From positions 26,496 through 90,495 of the forward strand of contig NYVG01000029.1 of the NCBI GenBank assembly GCA_002684495.1: a stretch of DNA of 64,000 nt. The letters run 5' to 3'. The translations under genes and the position numbers were made by a program. This stretch comes from Gammaproteobacteria bacterium (GTDB taxonomy: Bacteria; Pseudomonadota; Gammaproteobacteria; Pseudomonadales; Azotimanducaceae). Of this stretch, positions 54,475 to 63,756 are shown in pieces. How positions within the stretch are numbered: the stretch's first letter is position 1; each line of letters opens with the position of its first letter. A model generated the notes under the pieces. It was not told the DNA's origin. It worked only from the letters and a program-made list of their open reading frames with translations, and ran no database searches.

Positions 54475-55008
54475 TTAAGCTTTCGCTGTCAGGTTCGAAA
54501 AAAGTTCTGGTTTTCGCTCGGCTGGGCAATATAGGGGATGCAGTGGCTGATATTGTTTGGTGATGCCTAACGCCAGTGGTCGATCAAGTAATGGTAGTAC
54601 CGTTGCCGCGCGTTGCAGGAGTGCGCCGTGATTGCCCCATGCGCAAATGGTGTGCGCGGCGGCGCGGAAGAGTTTTTTCAAATGCTTATCGTTATCGGGG
54701 CCGATCGGGTCTGGGGCCTGCTTTAGCGTTTTTGGACTTATCGCGCGATAGGCAAATAGATTGGCCAGCACATAGCCGCCATAGCCCCAACTTTCGCTGA
54801 AGCCGGCAATCCTGCGGTTTGTGGGATCGTCGTTAATGTGGTCCGCGGTACTTGGATTCAGACCCACCCATAGCAGGATCGGCCGGCTGCTGTCCCAGGT
54901 TCGACGCAGTTCGTAACGATACGCCCCGCAGTCAGACATAATTGCCGACCTTTGCATTATTAGCCTTCTTGGGTGCCAAAGATGATCTGAGTCTGAGCAA
55001 CCGTGCAC
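54475..55008 (-). CDS. DUF1643 family protein
   Basis: CGAYRYELRRTWDSSRPILLWVGLNPSTADHINDDPTNRRIAGFSESWGYGGYVLANLFAYRA. Confidence 0.9.
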   Translation of the reverse strand: MHGCSDSDHLWHPRRLIMQRSAIMSDCGAYRYELRRTWDSSRPILLWVGLNPSTADHINDDPTNRRIAGFSESWGYGGYVLANLFAYRAISPKTLKQAPDPIGPDNDKHLKKLFRAAAHTICAWGNHGALLQRAATVLPLLDRPLALGITKQYQPLHPLYCPAERKPELFSNLTAKA

Positions 55009-55110
55009 AGTCTGGCAACCTTGCGCCGGTTGCGACTGTCGTTGAACACGAGGATGCGCAGGCGGCTGCTCTTCGTTAAGGTACAGTCAACTATGAATGG
55101 AGGCTAAGCG

Positions 55111-55194
55111 ATGTCGACAAAAGCACTTCTGTGTTACTACGCTGTGGCTTACGTGTTGATTTTCACCGCGGCTTATTTTGTCGCGAACGCATAG
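55111..55194 (+). CDS. Putative 27-aa single-TM microprotein
   Basis: MSTKALLCYYAVAYVLIFTAAYFVANA; SD GGAGG 8 nt upstream of ATG; absent from the supplied ORF list. Confidence 0.6.
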   Translation: MSTKALLCYYAVAYVLIFTAAYFVANA

Positions 55195-55303
55195 TATTTG
55201 GCGGGCAAGCGCAGCTCCAAGGAGCGTGCGCGGGGCGTGTTACTGAACTTAGATCAACATTAGCCTTTATTATCTAACAAAAGGGTAGGCTTCGGAGGGA
55301 TCA

Positions 55304-56512
55304 ATGGCTGAAAAAACCGAGAGTGATAAAGGGATGCGAGAGATCCCGACAGTGGATTGGCTCGATTTGCAGCATGATCGCGAAAAGTTTTTGCGAGATC
55401 TGCGATTCGCGTTGTCTGAATGCGGTTTTCTGGTGCTGACCAATGCGCCAGGGCTAGATGATGAATTTCAGCAGCGGGCATTCCGCGAGGTGCGAGGTTT
55501 TTTCGACGCACCGATGGATTTAAAGAAAACAGCGCATATATCTAATACGCCATACTTTCGTGGTTATACACTGCCAACCCCAGCCGATCGCGGCCATGGT
55601 CAGGTAATTGAGAATTTTCAGTACGGTTTTGAGCAAGAACCTTTGTGTGCTCACGACGATACTTCACAGCCAATACATAAACGCCTATTTCGAGGCCCTA
55701 ACACTTGGCCGACGACAGATTCTCTGCCTGGATTTCGCCCGCTTATTGAGGAGTTGAATCTCACCTACCATCGTCTCACCCATGAATTAGGCGAACTAAT
55801 TGTTGAGTCATTGGGTGAGGATCCGGCTGAGTTCCGCAAGTACTTTGATATTGCTGATCCGGATCTTGCTGCAAGTTTGAATCACAATTTCAGTCTTGAT
55901 GTATTTGCGGATGATGCTCAGCAAGAGGTGCGTAAAGCTTATGCGCAGTTCGATAGCAAAAATGTTGGTGCACACATCGATGGCCCACCCTTTATTGCGC
56001 TATTGATTAATGATCGTCCAGGTCTGCAGGTAGTGGCGGGTGAAGGCCAATGGATGGATGCGCCAGTGACCTGTCGTACTGCAGAGGGCGACTATCATGT
56101 GCCGGTAATACCGGGTTCGGTGATCGTTAATACGGGTGGCACGTTAATGCACTTGAGCGAGGGCCGCTACTCGGCGACTTTGCATCGAGTGAATACTACG
56201 TTGATTCCCAAGGGAGAGACGCGTGTGTCCATGCCGTATTTCCTGATTCCAAAAATGGAGGGCGATTTGATTCCCTTCGGCAAGACCGAAGCATCGGTGC
56301 AAGGTGCTGCAGGCTACAATGCGGGCCGTGATCGGGGCGCTAATGCCTGTGTTAACCGCATGGGCACGTTTCCTCAAGTCACCCGGCGATGGTGGGTAGA
56401 GGAGTTTAAAGAGCTGAGCGAAAAACAGCGTGCAGAAGTTGAAGCGGAAACGGCTGCGGCCTATAAATTGGCCGCAGAGCGCGGTAAACGTTATCGGGAA
56501 TCACGTGATTAA
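55304..56512 (+). CDS. Isopenicillin N synthase-like 2-oxoglutarate/Fe(II) oxygenase
   Basis: IPTVDWLDLQ... N-terminus (DIOX_N type); GAHIDGPPFIALLINDRPGLQVV; LMHLSEGRYSATLHRV. Confidence 0.9.
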   Translation: MAEKTESDKGMREIPTVDWLDLQHDREKFLRDLRFALSECGFLVLTNAPGLDDEFQQRAFREVRGFFDAPMDLKKTAHISNTPYFRGYTLPTPADRGHGQVIENFQYGFEQEPLCAHDDTSQPIHKRLFRGPNTWPTTDSLPGFRPLIEELNLTYHRLTHELGELIVESLGEDPAEFRKYFDIADPDLAASLNHNFSLDVFADDAQQEVRKAYAQFDSKNVGAHIDGPPFIALLINDRPGLQVVAGEGQWMDAPVTCRTAEGDYHVPVIPGSVIVNTGGTLMHLSEGRYSATLHRVNTTLIPKGETRVSMPYFLIPKMEGDLIPFGKTEASVQGAAGYNAGRDRGANACVNRMGTFPQVTRRWWVEEFKELSEKQRAEVEAETAAAYKLAAERGKRYRESRD

Positions 56513-56563
56513 CAGGCGAATAACGGTTCGTTTCCCACACGGCCAATGGATTCGTCGCTGATA

Positions 56564-57406
56564 TCAAACTGGCGTATCGCCTTCGACTGTGGCTCGTTCC
56601 ATTAGCCGCTCATGTGGATAGTAGTCTGCCGTCGCGTAGTGCTGAGCCGCGCGGTTGTCCCAAAACGCGATTGAGTTTTCGCGCCATTGAAATCGACACT
56701 GGTACTCTGGTCGCGTCGCAGTAGCGAATAATTTCTCCAGTAACGGCTGTGCTTGTGTATCAGCCATCCCCTCAATACCCACGGTAAACAGGGCATTAAC
56801 ATAGATAGACTTGCGCCCGGCCACTGGGTGAGTACGTACAATGGGATGAGTCACCTCTGGATACTTCTTTTCGAATTTGGCCAGTTGCTTGGCGTCCGCG
56901 CCGCTCTGCACCAAGTACTGACGCATCGGCTCGAAGCGATGTATCGCGTTGCGCCCGTCGATCTGTGCCCGGATAGAGTCGTCTAAGCCAGCATAAGCGG
57001 CCTCCATATCGGCGAATAGAGTATCACCGCCGACTTCCGGAACCTTTCTCGCGATAAGTATCGATCCCAAAGAAGGCTGGGGACGCCAAGTAACATCTGA
57101 GTGCCATATCGCTGTGTCGGAAGGCGGTCGGTCTGAATCGTTGTGTAGAACCAACAACTCCGGGAAACCGTCTTTCGGATTCACAGGGTGAGTCTCTAAT
57201 TGGCCGAATTGTCGGGCAAATTCCAAGTGTTGCTGGGCACTGATCTGTTGGTCGCGAAAGAAGATCACTTTGTGTTGCACCAGTTGTTCAGCGACCCACG
57301 CCCTAGTAGCAGCATCTTGCTGCTGCCGTAGGTCGAGGCCCTGTATCTCGGCTCCAATGGTCGGGGTAAGTGGCGTGGCGACGACCATAGATTTCTCGTT
57401 CAGCAA
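56564..57406 (-). CDS. TauD/TfdA family dioxygenase
   Basis: IGAEIQGLDLRQ; IFFRDQQISAQQHLEFARQFG; WHSDVTWRPQPSLGSIL; FWDNRAAQHYATADY. Confidence 0.95.
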   Translation of the reverse strand: MLNEKSMVVATPLTPTIGAEIQGLDLRQQQDAATRAWVAEQLVQHKVIFFRDQQISAQQHLEFARQFGQLETHPVNPKDGFPELLVLHNDSDRPPSDTAIWHSDVTWRPQPSLGSILIARKVPEVGGDTLFADMEAAYAGLDDSIRAQIDGRNAIHRFEPMRQYLVQSGADAKQLAKFEKKYPEVTHPIVRTHPVAGRKSIYVNALFTVGIEGMADTQAQPLLEKLFATATRPEYQCRFQWRENSIAFWDNRAAQHYATADYYPHERLMERATVEGDTPV

Positions 57407-57532
57407 CCGGTTGGCCAGTTTAACCCTTGCCCTAACCGGGTGGCAAAGGCCAGATAGCGCGGTAGCGCAGGGGATTGATTGGCCATTTCAGAACATATAT
57501 TCTGATAAAGCGTCAGTAGAGAAAAATTAGGA

Positions 57533-58117
57533 GTGTGTGTGGCCCGAAGCCGAGCATTCGATCCGCTGAGATTACTTGATACCGCTGTAGATCTATTTTG
57601 GATTAAGGGCTACGGCGACTGTTCGATGAGCGATTTGGTGGCTGCTTCAGGTGTTGCTCGATACGGCATATATCAGGAATTTGGGGACAAAGACGCGCTC
57701 TATCGAGCAGCATTGCAGCGTTATCGTCAGCAAGCGGTCGCGATGTTGAACGCCAAACTCAAAACGCCATATGGGGGTTTTGCCGAGATTTGTGAGTATT
57801 TCCAAAGCTTTTCCATATTACTCCAGCAGGGTGATCGACGTGGCTGCTTGGCCTGCCAGGCTGCTGTTGATCGGGCGCAACACGACCCGCTAGTAGCGGA
57901 CATCGTGGCGGCAGTAATGGAGGATATGCGTGGGGCTTTTGGCCGTGCTGTAACGGTGGGGCTAGCCCGCGGTGAACTACGAGTGTTGTCAAAAGATGCG
58001 CTTGTAGAGTTTTTGGTGGGTCTACAGCGCGCGCTAGCCACTATGGTGCGAACGTCGATGCCAGCGGCGGAGATTAATCGCTATATCCAAGTGTCTTTGA
58101 CAATGCTGAGTCGTTGA
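57533..58117 (+). CDS. TetR/AcrR family transcriptional regulator
   Basis: DPLRLLDTAVDLFWIKGYGDCSMSDLVAASGVARYGIYQEFGDKDALYRAAL HTH. Confidence 0.95.
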   Translation: MCVARSRAFDPLRLLDTAVDLFWIKGYGDCSMSDLVAASGVARYGIYQEFGDKDALYRAALQRYRQQAVAMLNAKLKTPYGGFAEICEYFQSFSILLQQGDRRGCLACQAAVDRAQHDPLVADIVAAVMEDMRGAFGRAVTVGLARGELRVLSKDALVEFLVGLQRALATMVRTSMPAAEINRYIQVSLTMLSR

Positions 58118-58169
58118 GCGGCATCAGATGCGCATTCTAGTTTTCGCAATATGCTTCGGAGAACGTTAG

Positions 58170-59042
58170 ATGATGAACTTTTCGCTTCGTGTTTTTTACA
58201 TGCTGGCTCTGGCGGCAGTGCCAGTGTGGGGCTTTGCCATAGACATACCCCCAGGTCAGGCGATTGCGCCGCCCCCGGGCAAAAGTGCAATACGCTTTGA
58301 AATAAACTCGGTTAAATTCGGAGACAAATACCTTAAGGGGGAGGCGTTGAGCACGGGGTCTGAACTGGAGCTCAACAGCCTTGGTGTCCAGTATTCGCGG
58401 AGTCTTATGATCAAGAATAGGTTAGCCGGATTTTACCTAAATTCGGCAGTAGGGTTGGCTCTGCCAGGCGGCTCTATTGCCGCCCAAAGCGATGTAACTG
58501 GCATGACCGATTCTGCCGCGGCACTAGTGACTTGGCTGCACGCGGATAGGGAGAAAGGTCGTTATGCAGTTCTTGGCACCTTTATCATTGCGCCCACCGG
58601 AGACTACGACAGTAATCGTGCGATAAATCTGAGTCAGAATAGGTTTGCGGGCGGGTTTCAACTAGGTTACCACACTAGACTGGCTAGTGACTGGGATGTA
58701 ATGACGACAGCTAACGTCATGTTCTCTGGAAAAAACGACGATTTTGGTCTTATGCATCAAACCTATGAGCAAGATCCGCTCTACTCTATGCAATTCACCT
58801 TGATGCATCACATCGACCCATCGATCACCGCATCAGCCACGTACTATGTCTACCACGGTGGCGCGGGCCAGCTAGACGGTGTTGATATGGACAACGACAT
58901 TAGCCGCAATCGATACGAAATGGTTTTGTCGAAAAGAGTTCGATCTGCCAAATACTTTTTATACCTTGGAAAAGATGCGAACACAGAAAATGGCTTTATC
59001 GAGGACCGCCGCTTGTCGTTTCGTTATCAGCACTATTTCTAG
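58170..59042 (+). CDS. Outer-membrane beta-barrel protein, MetA-pathway (Phenol_MetA_deg)-like
   Basis: Signal peptide, alternating beta-strand pattern, terminal aromatic ...RLSFRYQHYF. Confidence 0.7.
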   Translation: MMNFSLRVFYMLALAAVPVWGFAIDIPPGQAIAPPPGKSAIRFEINSVKFGDKYLKGEALSTGSELELNSLGVQYSRSLMIKNRLAGFYLNSAVGLALPGGSIAAQSDVTGMTDSAAALVTWLHADREKGRYAVLGTFIIAPTGDYDSNRAINLSQNRFAGGFQLGYHTRLASDWDVMTTANVMFSGKNDDFGLMHQTYEQDPLYSMQFTLMHHIDPSITASATYYVYHGGAGQLDGVDMDNDISRNRYEMVLSKRVRSAKYFLYLGKDANTENGFIEDRRLSFRYQHYF

Positions 59043-59072
59043 CCGCCCTGCGTTTTAAAGGGGGGGGTAATA

Positions 59073-59106
59073 GCCAACTGACCCAGCGAGGGTCGGGTTA
59101 GTTGGC
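59073..59106. terminator. Candidate bidirectional terminator between convergent genes
   Basis: GCCAACT...AGTTGGC outer arms enclosing GACCC-agcga-GGGTC. Confidence 0.55.
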
Positions 59107-59138
59107 GTCTTGCACCGCGCGCATTAGCGCGCCGATGG

Positions 59139-60677
59139 TTAAACCGGCGCGGCGTTAGCTGCCTGCGCTTTTTCTGCAATTTCTGCCTGAATTTGCGCGA
59201 GCCGCTCCTCCGTTAGCGAGTAGCTCCACAGCATGGGCACCGCGATAAACTTAAAGATCGCGGGCACGATGGAATACAAGCATGCAAGCCATAGCAGCGA
59301 GTAGGCGCTGTTCGGATCGTTGATTGGATCGGCTAAAGAATTAAACCCGACAATGGTTGCAGCAGTAGTGCCGACCACCAAGCCCATTGCGTATGCGAGC
59401 TTGCGTGTCATTGTCCAGATGCTGAAGTAGGCGCCGCCCTGACGCTTACCGGTTTGGGCACTGTCAAGATCGATGACGTCCGCCGCCATGGCATAGGGCA
59501 GGGCACTGAGTGCGCCGATTGCGCTGCCTTTTAGGCACATAACTCCGATAAACAGCGCAAATTTCCCTGTTGGAATACCTTCAAATTGGGCATTCAATCC
59601 CACCATCAAACTATCAGGGAGAAATGAAAGCAGCTTGCTTAACTCCATAGCGGTAAACCATTCTTGAGGAGCTATTGCGATCAAAGGAATAAAGCACGAC
59701 CACAGCGCATACCAGAAAATTGCCACCATGGTGGCTCGGTGTTTGCCAACTCTGCTTGACAATTTGAACCACAATGGAATCGCTACGATCTGAGAAAGAA
59801 AGTAGGGCGCCAAATAGAAACCGTATAAATCGCCGGCCAGTAGTACATGTTTCACAAAAAAGAAACTCAACGAGTTCGTCATCGCTGAACCGATCGTCGA
59901 AAATAGAAAGATGATGACCAGCTTGCGATAAGGCTCGTTGGCCCAAACGTACTTAAAACTCTCGCGTATCGGCAGGCGGCTGTTGTTGTTTTCTTTGACC
60001 GGATGTTCTGGTACCACGGCCAACATATTGAAGATCAAAATCGGCATTATTATGACCAAGGCGATGGTCAAGAAATAAACGTTATCGGTGGGTTTGGTAT
60101 AGCCCCAGAACACGATGATTGCTGGTGTCATTGCCCCAATTAGTGAACCAGATACCGTGAATGCCTCCTTCCAGCTCATGATCAATGTTCGTTCGTTATA
60201 CCCCTGTGCCAGTTCAGCACCCCATGCAGAATAAGGAACGTCTTTAATGGTGGCGCCGATATACATAATGACTAGCACCCCGAGCAAATACGGGTAGCCG
60301 GTATTAAACGTCAGTCCCAGCAAGGTTACCTCTGAAAATTCAATGGGCGGAATCCACAGTAACCAAACCCCAAGCATAAATACCGGCATGCCGATCAATA
60401 TGAAGGGCCTGCGGCGGCCCCATCGGGTGCGCATGCGATCAGATAGAAAACCGATCACCGGATCGGTGATGCCATCGAAGATTCGCGACAAAGCCAATAC
60501 CAAACCGACAAATCCAAGACTAAGTCCAAAGCCTGCAGAGTCCGCGTAGACTGGGGTCAGGTAGACGGCTAGCGGCAGGCCAACCATCGATAAGGGTAAT
60601 GACGGCGCACCGTAAGACGCCATCTGATAGATCCCTAAAGACTTCTTTTCTGACACATTATCCCCCTGCTGATTCAC
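59139..60677 (-). CDS. MFS transporter of the GPH (sugar:cation symporter) type
   Basis: SRIFDGITDPVIGFLSDRMRTRWGRRRPFILIGMP; about 12 TM. Confidence 0.92.
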   Translation of the reverse strand: MNQQGDNVSEKKSLGIYQMASYGAPSLPLSMVGLPLAVYLTPVYADSAGFGLSLGFVGLVLALSRIFDGITDPVIGFLSDRMRTRWGRRRPFILIGMPVFMLGVWLLWIPPIEFSEVTLLGLTFNTGYPYLLGVLVIMYIGATIKDVPYSAWGAELAQGYNERTLIMSWKEAFTVSGSLIGAMTPAIIVFWGYTKPTDNVYFLTIALVIIMPILIFNMLAVVPEHPVKENNNSRLPIRESFKYVWANEPYRKLVIIFLFSTIGSAMTNSLSFFFVKHVLLAGDLYGFYLAPYFLSQIVAIPLWFKLSSRVGKHRATMVAIFWYALWSCFIPLIAIAPQEWFTAMELSKLLSFLPDSLMVGLNAQFEGIPTGKFALFIGVMCLKGSAIGALSALPYAMAADVIDLDSAQTGKRQGGAYFSIWTMTRKLAYAMGLVVGTTAATIVGFNSLADPINDPNSAYSLLWLACLYSIVPAIFKFIAVPMLWSYSLTEERLAQIQAEIAEKAQAANAAPV

Positions 60678-60696
60678 TTCTTAAAATGCGCTCGTG

Positions 60697-61644
60697 CTAT
60701 TCTCTACGCGTCACTGGCAGTGGAATGAGCTGGGCGTTTTCGCCGATTAAAGCGTCTGGAAACTCTACGTCTGTGCTGCCAAAGGCAGCCCTTTGGTGCT
60801 CGACTTTGGTGCCATTTATATTCCCAAGCGTGCCATAGGTTCTGAGTCCTAGACGTGCGCGTAGCTGTGGGGTTGCTTGTTCTAAAATGTCCCGAGCTGT
60901 TGATACGCAAGCGTTTTCTTGTTGGCGTACCCAGGGCGCGCAGCAGAAGACAGAAATTGCGCGGCGCGGATGGCCCTCAAGGTTGGCGCCCGTGCCATGC
61001 CAAAGTCGACCGTCGAATACAAACAGGCTGCCGGCGGGAGCGTTGATTTGATGTCCAAGTTGCGGCTTTGGTGGATGCACCCGATAGTTCAGGGGCCAAC
61101 GGTGACTGCCCGGAAAAATCACTGTGCTGCCCCTTTGTGGCGTGAAGTCGTCTAACAGATAAAATAAATTGCACAGTGCAGGGAATTCGATTGAGGCCGG
61201 TATCTGGCCCTGATCTCGGTGAATGAGTTCTGCTGTGTCAGTGGTGCCAACAAATAGATGGGCGGTAAGACTAGAGAGCAACCAATGTTTTCCGAGTAGA
61301 TAGCTGGCTATGGCATTGGTAGTAGCGTCTTCCACCAGATCCAGATAGTGCTGACCTTTGTTCACCATATTCGGCAGCACTTGTTTATTACTGCCGCCGC
61401 GATCCGGGCAAAGTTCTCCGAGTGCTTGCTCGGCTGCGTATTGTTGGTCTAATTGCTGTTTTAATGCATCGACGATGTTGCTCTTCAATGCGTCGCGTAA
61501 AATGCAGCAGCCGTGACTATTAAGGTCGTAAAGGGCCTGCTTCAAATCTCCAGTGGGCGACGGAACATCGAGAATTACAGGACCGTTTAATTCTGGTGCC
61601 TGGATATACCCGCTTTGACCTTCTCTGTTTGATTCTGCAGTCAT
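60697..61644 (-). CDS. Phytanoyl-CoA dioxygenase (PhyH) family protein
   Basis: LIHRDQGQIPASIEFPALCNLFYLLDDFTPQRGSTVIFPGSHRWP; LWHGTGANLEGHPRRAISVF. Confidence 0.9.
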   Translation of the reverse strand: MTAESNREGQSGYIQAPELNGPVILDVPSPTGDLKQALYDLNSHGCCILRDALKSNIVDALKQQLDQQYAAEQALGELCPDRGGSNKQVLPNMVNKGQHYLDLVEDATTNAIASYLLGKHWLLSSLTAHLFVGTTDTAELIHRDQGQIPASIEFPALCNLFYLLDDFTPQRGSTVIFPGSHRWPLNYRVHPPKPQLGHQINAPAGSLFVFDGRLWHGTGANLEGHPRRAISVFCCAPWVRQQENACVSTARDILEQATPQLRARLGLRTYGTLGNINGTKVEHQRAAFGSTDVEFPDALIGENAQLIPLPVTRRE

Positions 61645-61693
61645 GGCTTACCCTTAGCGCGCTATGCCGAAACCTGTGGGTCTAGAGCATGTC

Positions 61694-62353
61694 CTACCAC
61701 TCGTTAAATCTAACCATTTTATCCACCGGTCGACGGCGGATTTTGCCATGCCCGCCCAATACCGGGTAGCCGACTGGGATGTGGGCACAGGTATGCCAGT
61801 CCTCTGGGAGTTTGAATAGCGCTTTGACCGCATCTTCCTCGTAGCACAAGAGGGTTGTTATTACACATCCTAGGCCTTCATTGCGGCAGGCGAGTAAAAA
61901 ATTCTGTACCGCTGGGTAGACCGATCCACCGCCAACCACACTCGGCCGCTCCAGCGCGCTGTCCGTAATCGTCATTAATTTGGGGTTAAAGCAAAATACG
62001 GCGATCAAAGGCGCCTCGAACATATGGCTTGCGAGGTAATTGCCCGCATCCAGAGCTTTGATGCTACTTGGTTTGGCGTCTTCTGGCATGGTGTCCAGAC
62101 GCGCTTCATAGCCCGGCACATAGGCATCCCAATGCGGTTTGTACAGATCTTGCAGTGCTTGTTTTTTCGCCGGCTCTGTTACTGCGATGAGCCGCCATGG
62201 CTGGGTGTTGCCGCCAGTTGGCGCCCAAGTTGCTGCACTGAAAATGCGTTGCTGTATGTCCTCAGCAATGGGGTCTGGTCGTAGCCTGCGCACCGCACGC
62301 AGCGTACTCATTGCGTCGTATAGATCCATAACATCCTCCCTTCCTCGTAACAT
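61694..62353 (-). CDS. Nitroreductase family protein
   Basis: MSTLRAVRRLRPDPIAEDIQQRIFSAATWAPTGGNTQPWRLIAV; GLGCVITTLL. Confidence 0.93.
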   Translation of the reverse strand: MLRGREDVMDLYDAMSTLRAVRRLRPDPIAEDIQQRIFSAATWAPTGGNTQPWRLIAVTEPAKKQALQDLYKPHWDAYVPGYEARLDTMPEDAKPSSIKALDAGNYLASHMFEAPLIAVFCFNPKLMTITDSALERPSVVGGGSVYPAVQNFLLACRNEGLGCVITTLLCYEEDAVKALFKLPEDWHTCAHIPVGYPVLGGHGKIRRRPVDKMVRFNEW

Positions 62354-62957
62354 CCTCTATTTGCGAGCTAATTTCTAGTGTTTGTTCGGTCATATGGCGA
62401 ATACGTGGTTTCCACGAATGATTACTCACCTCTGTAAATTTGTTCATTTTTTCTGAAATTCTCAATTTTCATTAAATTCATGTAGTTAGGCTTAATTCAA
62501 ACGGTTTACTCTGGTTTTTTTGGGTGAATTAGGCCCTAAAGAGCCTCTTTTAAGTGAACTCTTGACCACGCGACTTTCACCTATCCTTCATGCACCAAAA
62601 TCTAACGTTGGGCTCATGTTCAGCGCGCATCTGCTCCATTACGGTGCAGGAAATCGCCAATACAGCGCGTAGATGAATAGGGGACCACCGTCGGGAGGCG
62701 AGTGGTTTGAGGATGCACAAGTCGCGAGATGGAGTTTTTGGCGAAAAACAAACTCGCAGCTTTGCAATGGACTGGAGTACACCCCGCTGCCGTCTTAGGG
62801 GCGGCAAGAACCTAGGAAAAATTCAAACGACAGGTGCCTATGGATCGGCCATGGATCGCGATCTCTGCTCATCGGAGGGATGAGTGGGCACTGCTGAGCC
62901 AGGGTTAGGCATAGGACGCGGGGCACTCACCGTTTGAACAAATGAAGGGAGATCGAA

Positions 62958-63647
62958 ATGGAAACGACGTTGAACCCAAACGATTACGTTGGCGTTACTT
63001 TCTGGATCATTTCTGCGGCCATGGTCGCAGCTACCTACTTTTTCACTGTTGAACGCGACCGCGCTGAAGGCAAGTGGAAAACCTCACTAACTGTTGCCGC
63101 TATGGTGACTGGTATTGCAGCTATTCATTACTTCTACATGAGAGGTGTATGGATAGAGACAAATGAAAGCCCCTTAGTATTTCGTTATGTCGACTGGCTG
63201 CTGACGGTGCCATTGCAAATCGTTGAGTTCTATCTGATCTTGGCGGCTATTGCTGTAGTTCGCGCAGCGCTATTCTGGAAGTTGTTGATCGCATCGTTAG
63301 TGATGCTGATATTCGGCTATCTTGGAGAGCTTGGCGCCATGAACTATTGGCTAGCATTTGCCATTGGGATGGCCGGATGGATATACATTATCTATGAGAT
63401 CTTCGCTGGTGAAGCCAGTCAGATCAGCGCCAGTCAGGGGACTCAGGCGAGTCAGACAGCGTTCAACGCTTTGCGAATCATTGTGACTGTCGGTTGGGCG
63501 ATATACCCCCTCGGTTACATTGCCGAGCCAGCGTTCGGCGCTGCGGCATTGAATGTCATTTACAACCTTGCGGACTTCGTTAACAAGATCGCATTTGGTG
63601 TAGTGATTTGGATAGCAGCTACGTCTTCTTCACAGTCGAAGGCGTAA
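62958..63647 (+). CDS. Proteorhodopsin, predicted blue-absorbing proton pump
   Basis: FRYVDWLLTVPLQIVEFYLILAA: Asp acceptor, Glu donor, Gln at the tuning position; retinal Lys in YNLADFVNKIAFG. Confidence 0.98.
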   Translation: METTLNPNDYVGVTFWIISAAMVAATYFFTVERDRAEGKWKTSLTVAAMVTGIAAIHYFYMRGVWIETNESPLVFRYVDWLLTVPLQIVEFYLILAAIAVVRAALFWKLLIASLVMLIFGYLGELGAMNYWLAFAIGMAGWIYIIYEIFAGEASQISASQGTQASQTAFNALRIIVTVGWAIYPLGYIAEPAFGAAALNVIYNLADFVNKIAFGVVIWIAATSSSQSKA

Positions 63648-63669
63648 TGCGGTAACCCTTTCCGGTTGC

Positions 63670-63690
63670 GGGCGTCACAAAGTGGCGCCC
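63670..63690 (+). promoter_or_regulatory. Hairpin between the proteorhodopsin and polyprenyl synthase genes
   Basis: GGGCGTCAC-AAA-GTGGCGCCC, 9-bp stem with one G-U, no poly-T tail. Confidence 0.55.
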
Positions 63691-63756
63691 GTCATCGGCC
63701 TACTTCTTCAAAGAGTAATAAGACAAGTTAACGAACAGTCACCAGGAGTCCTGATT

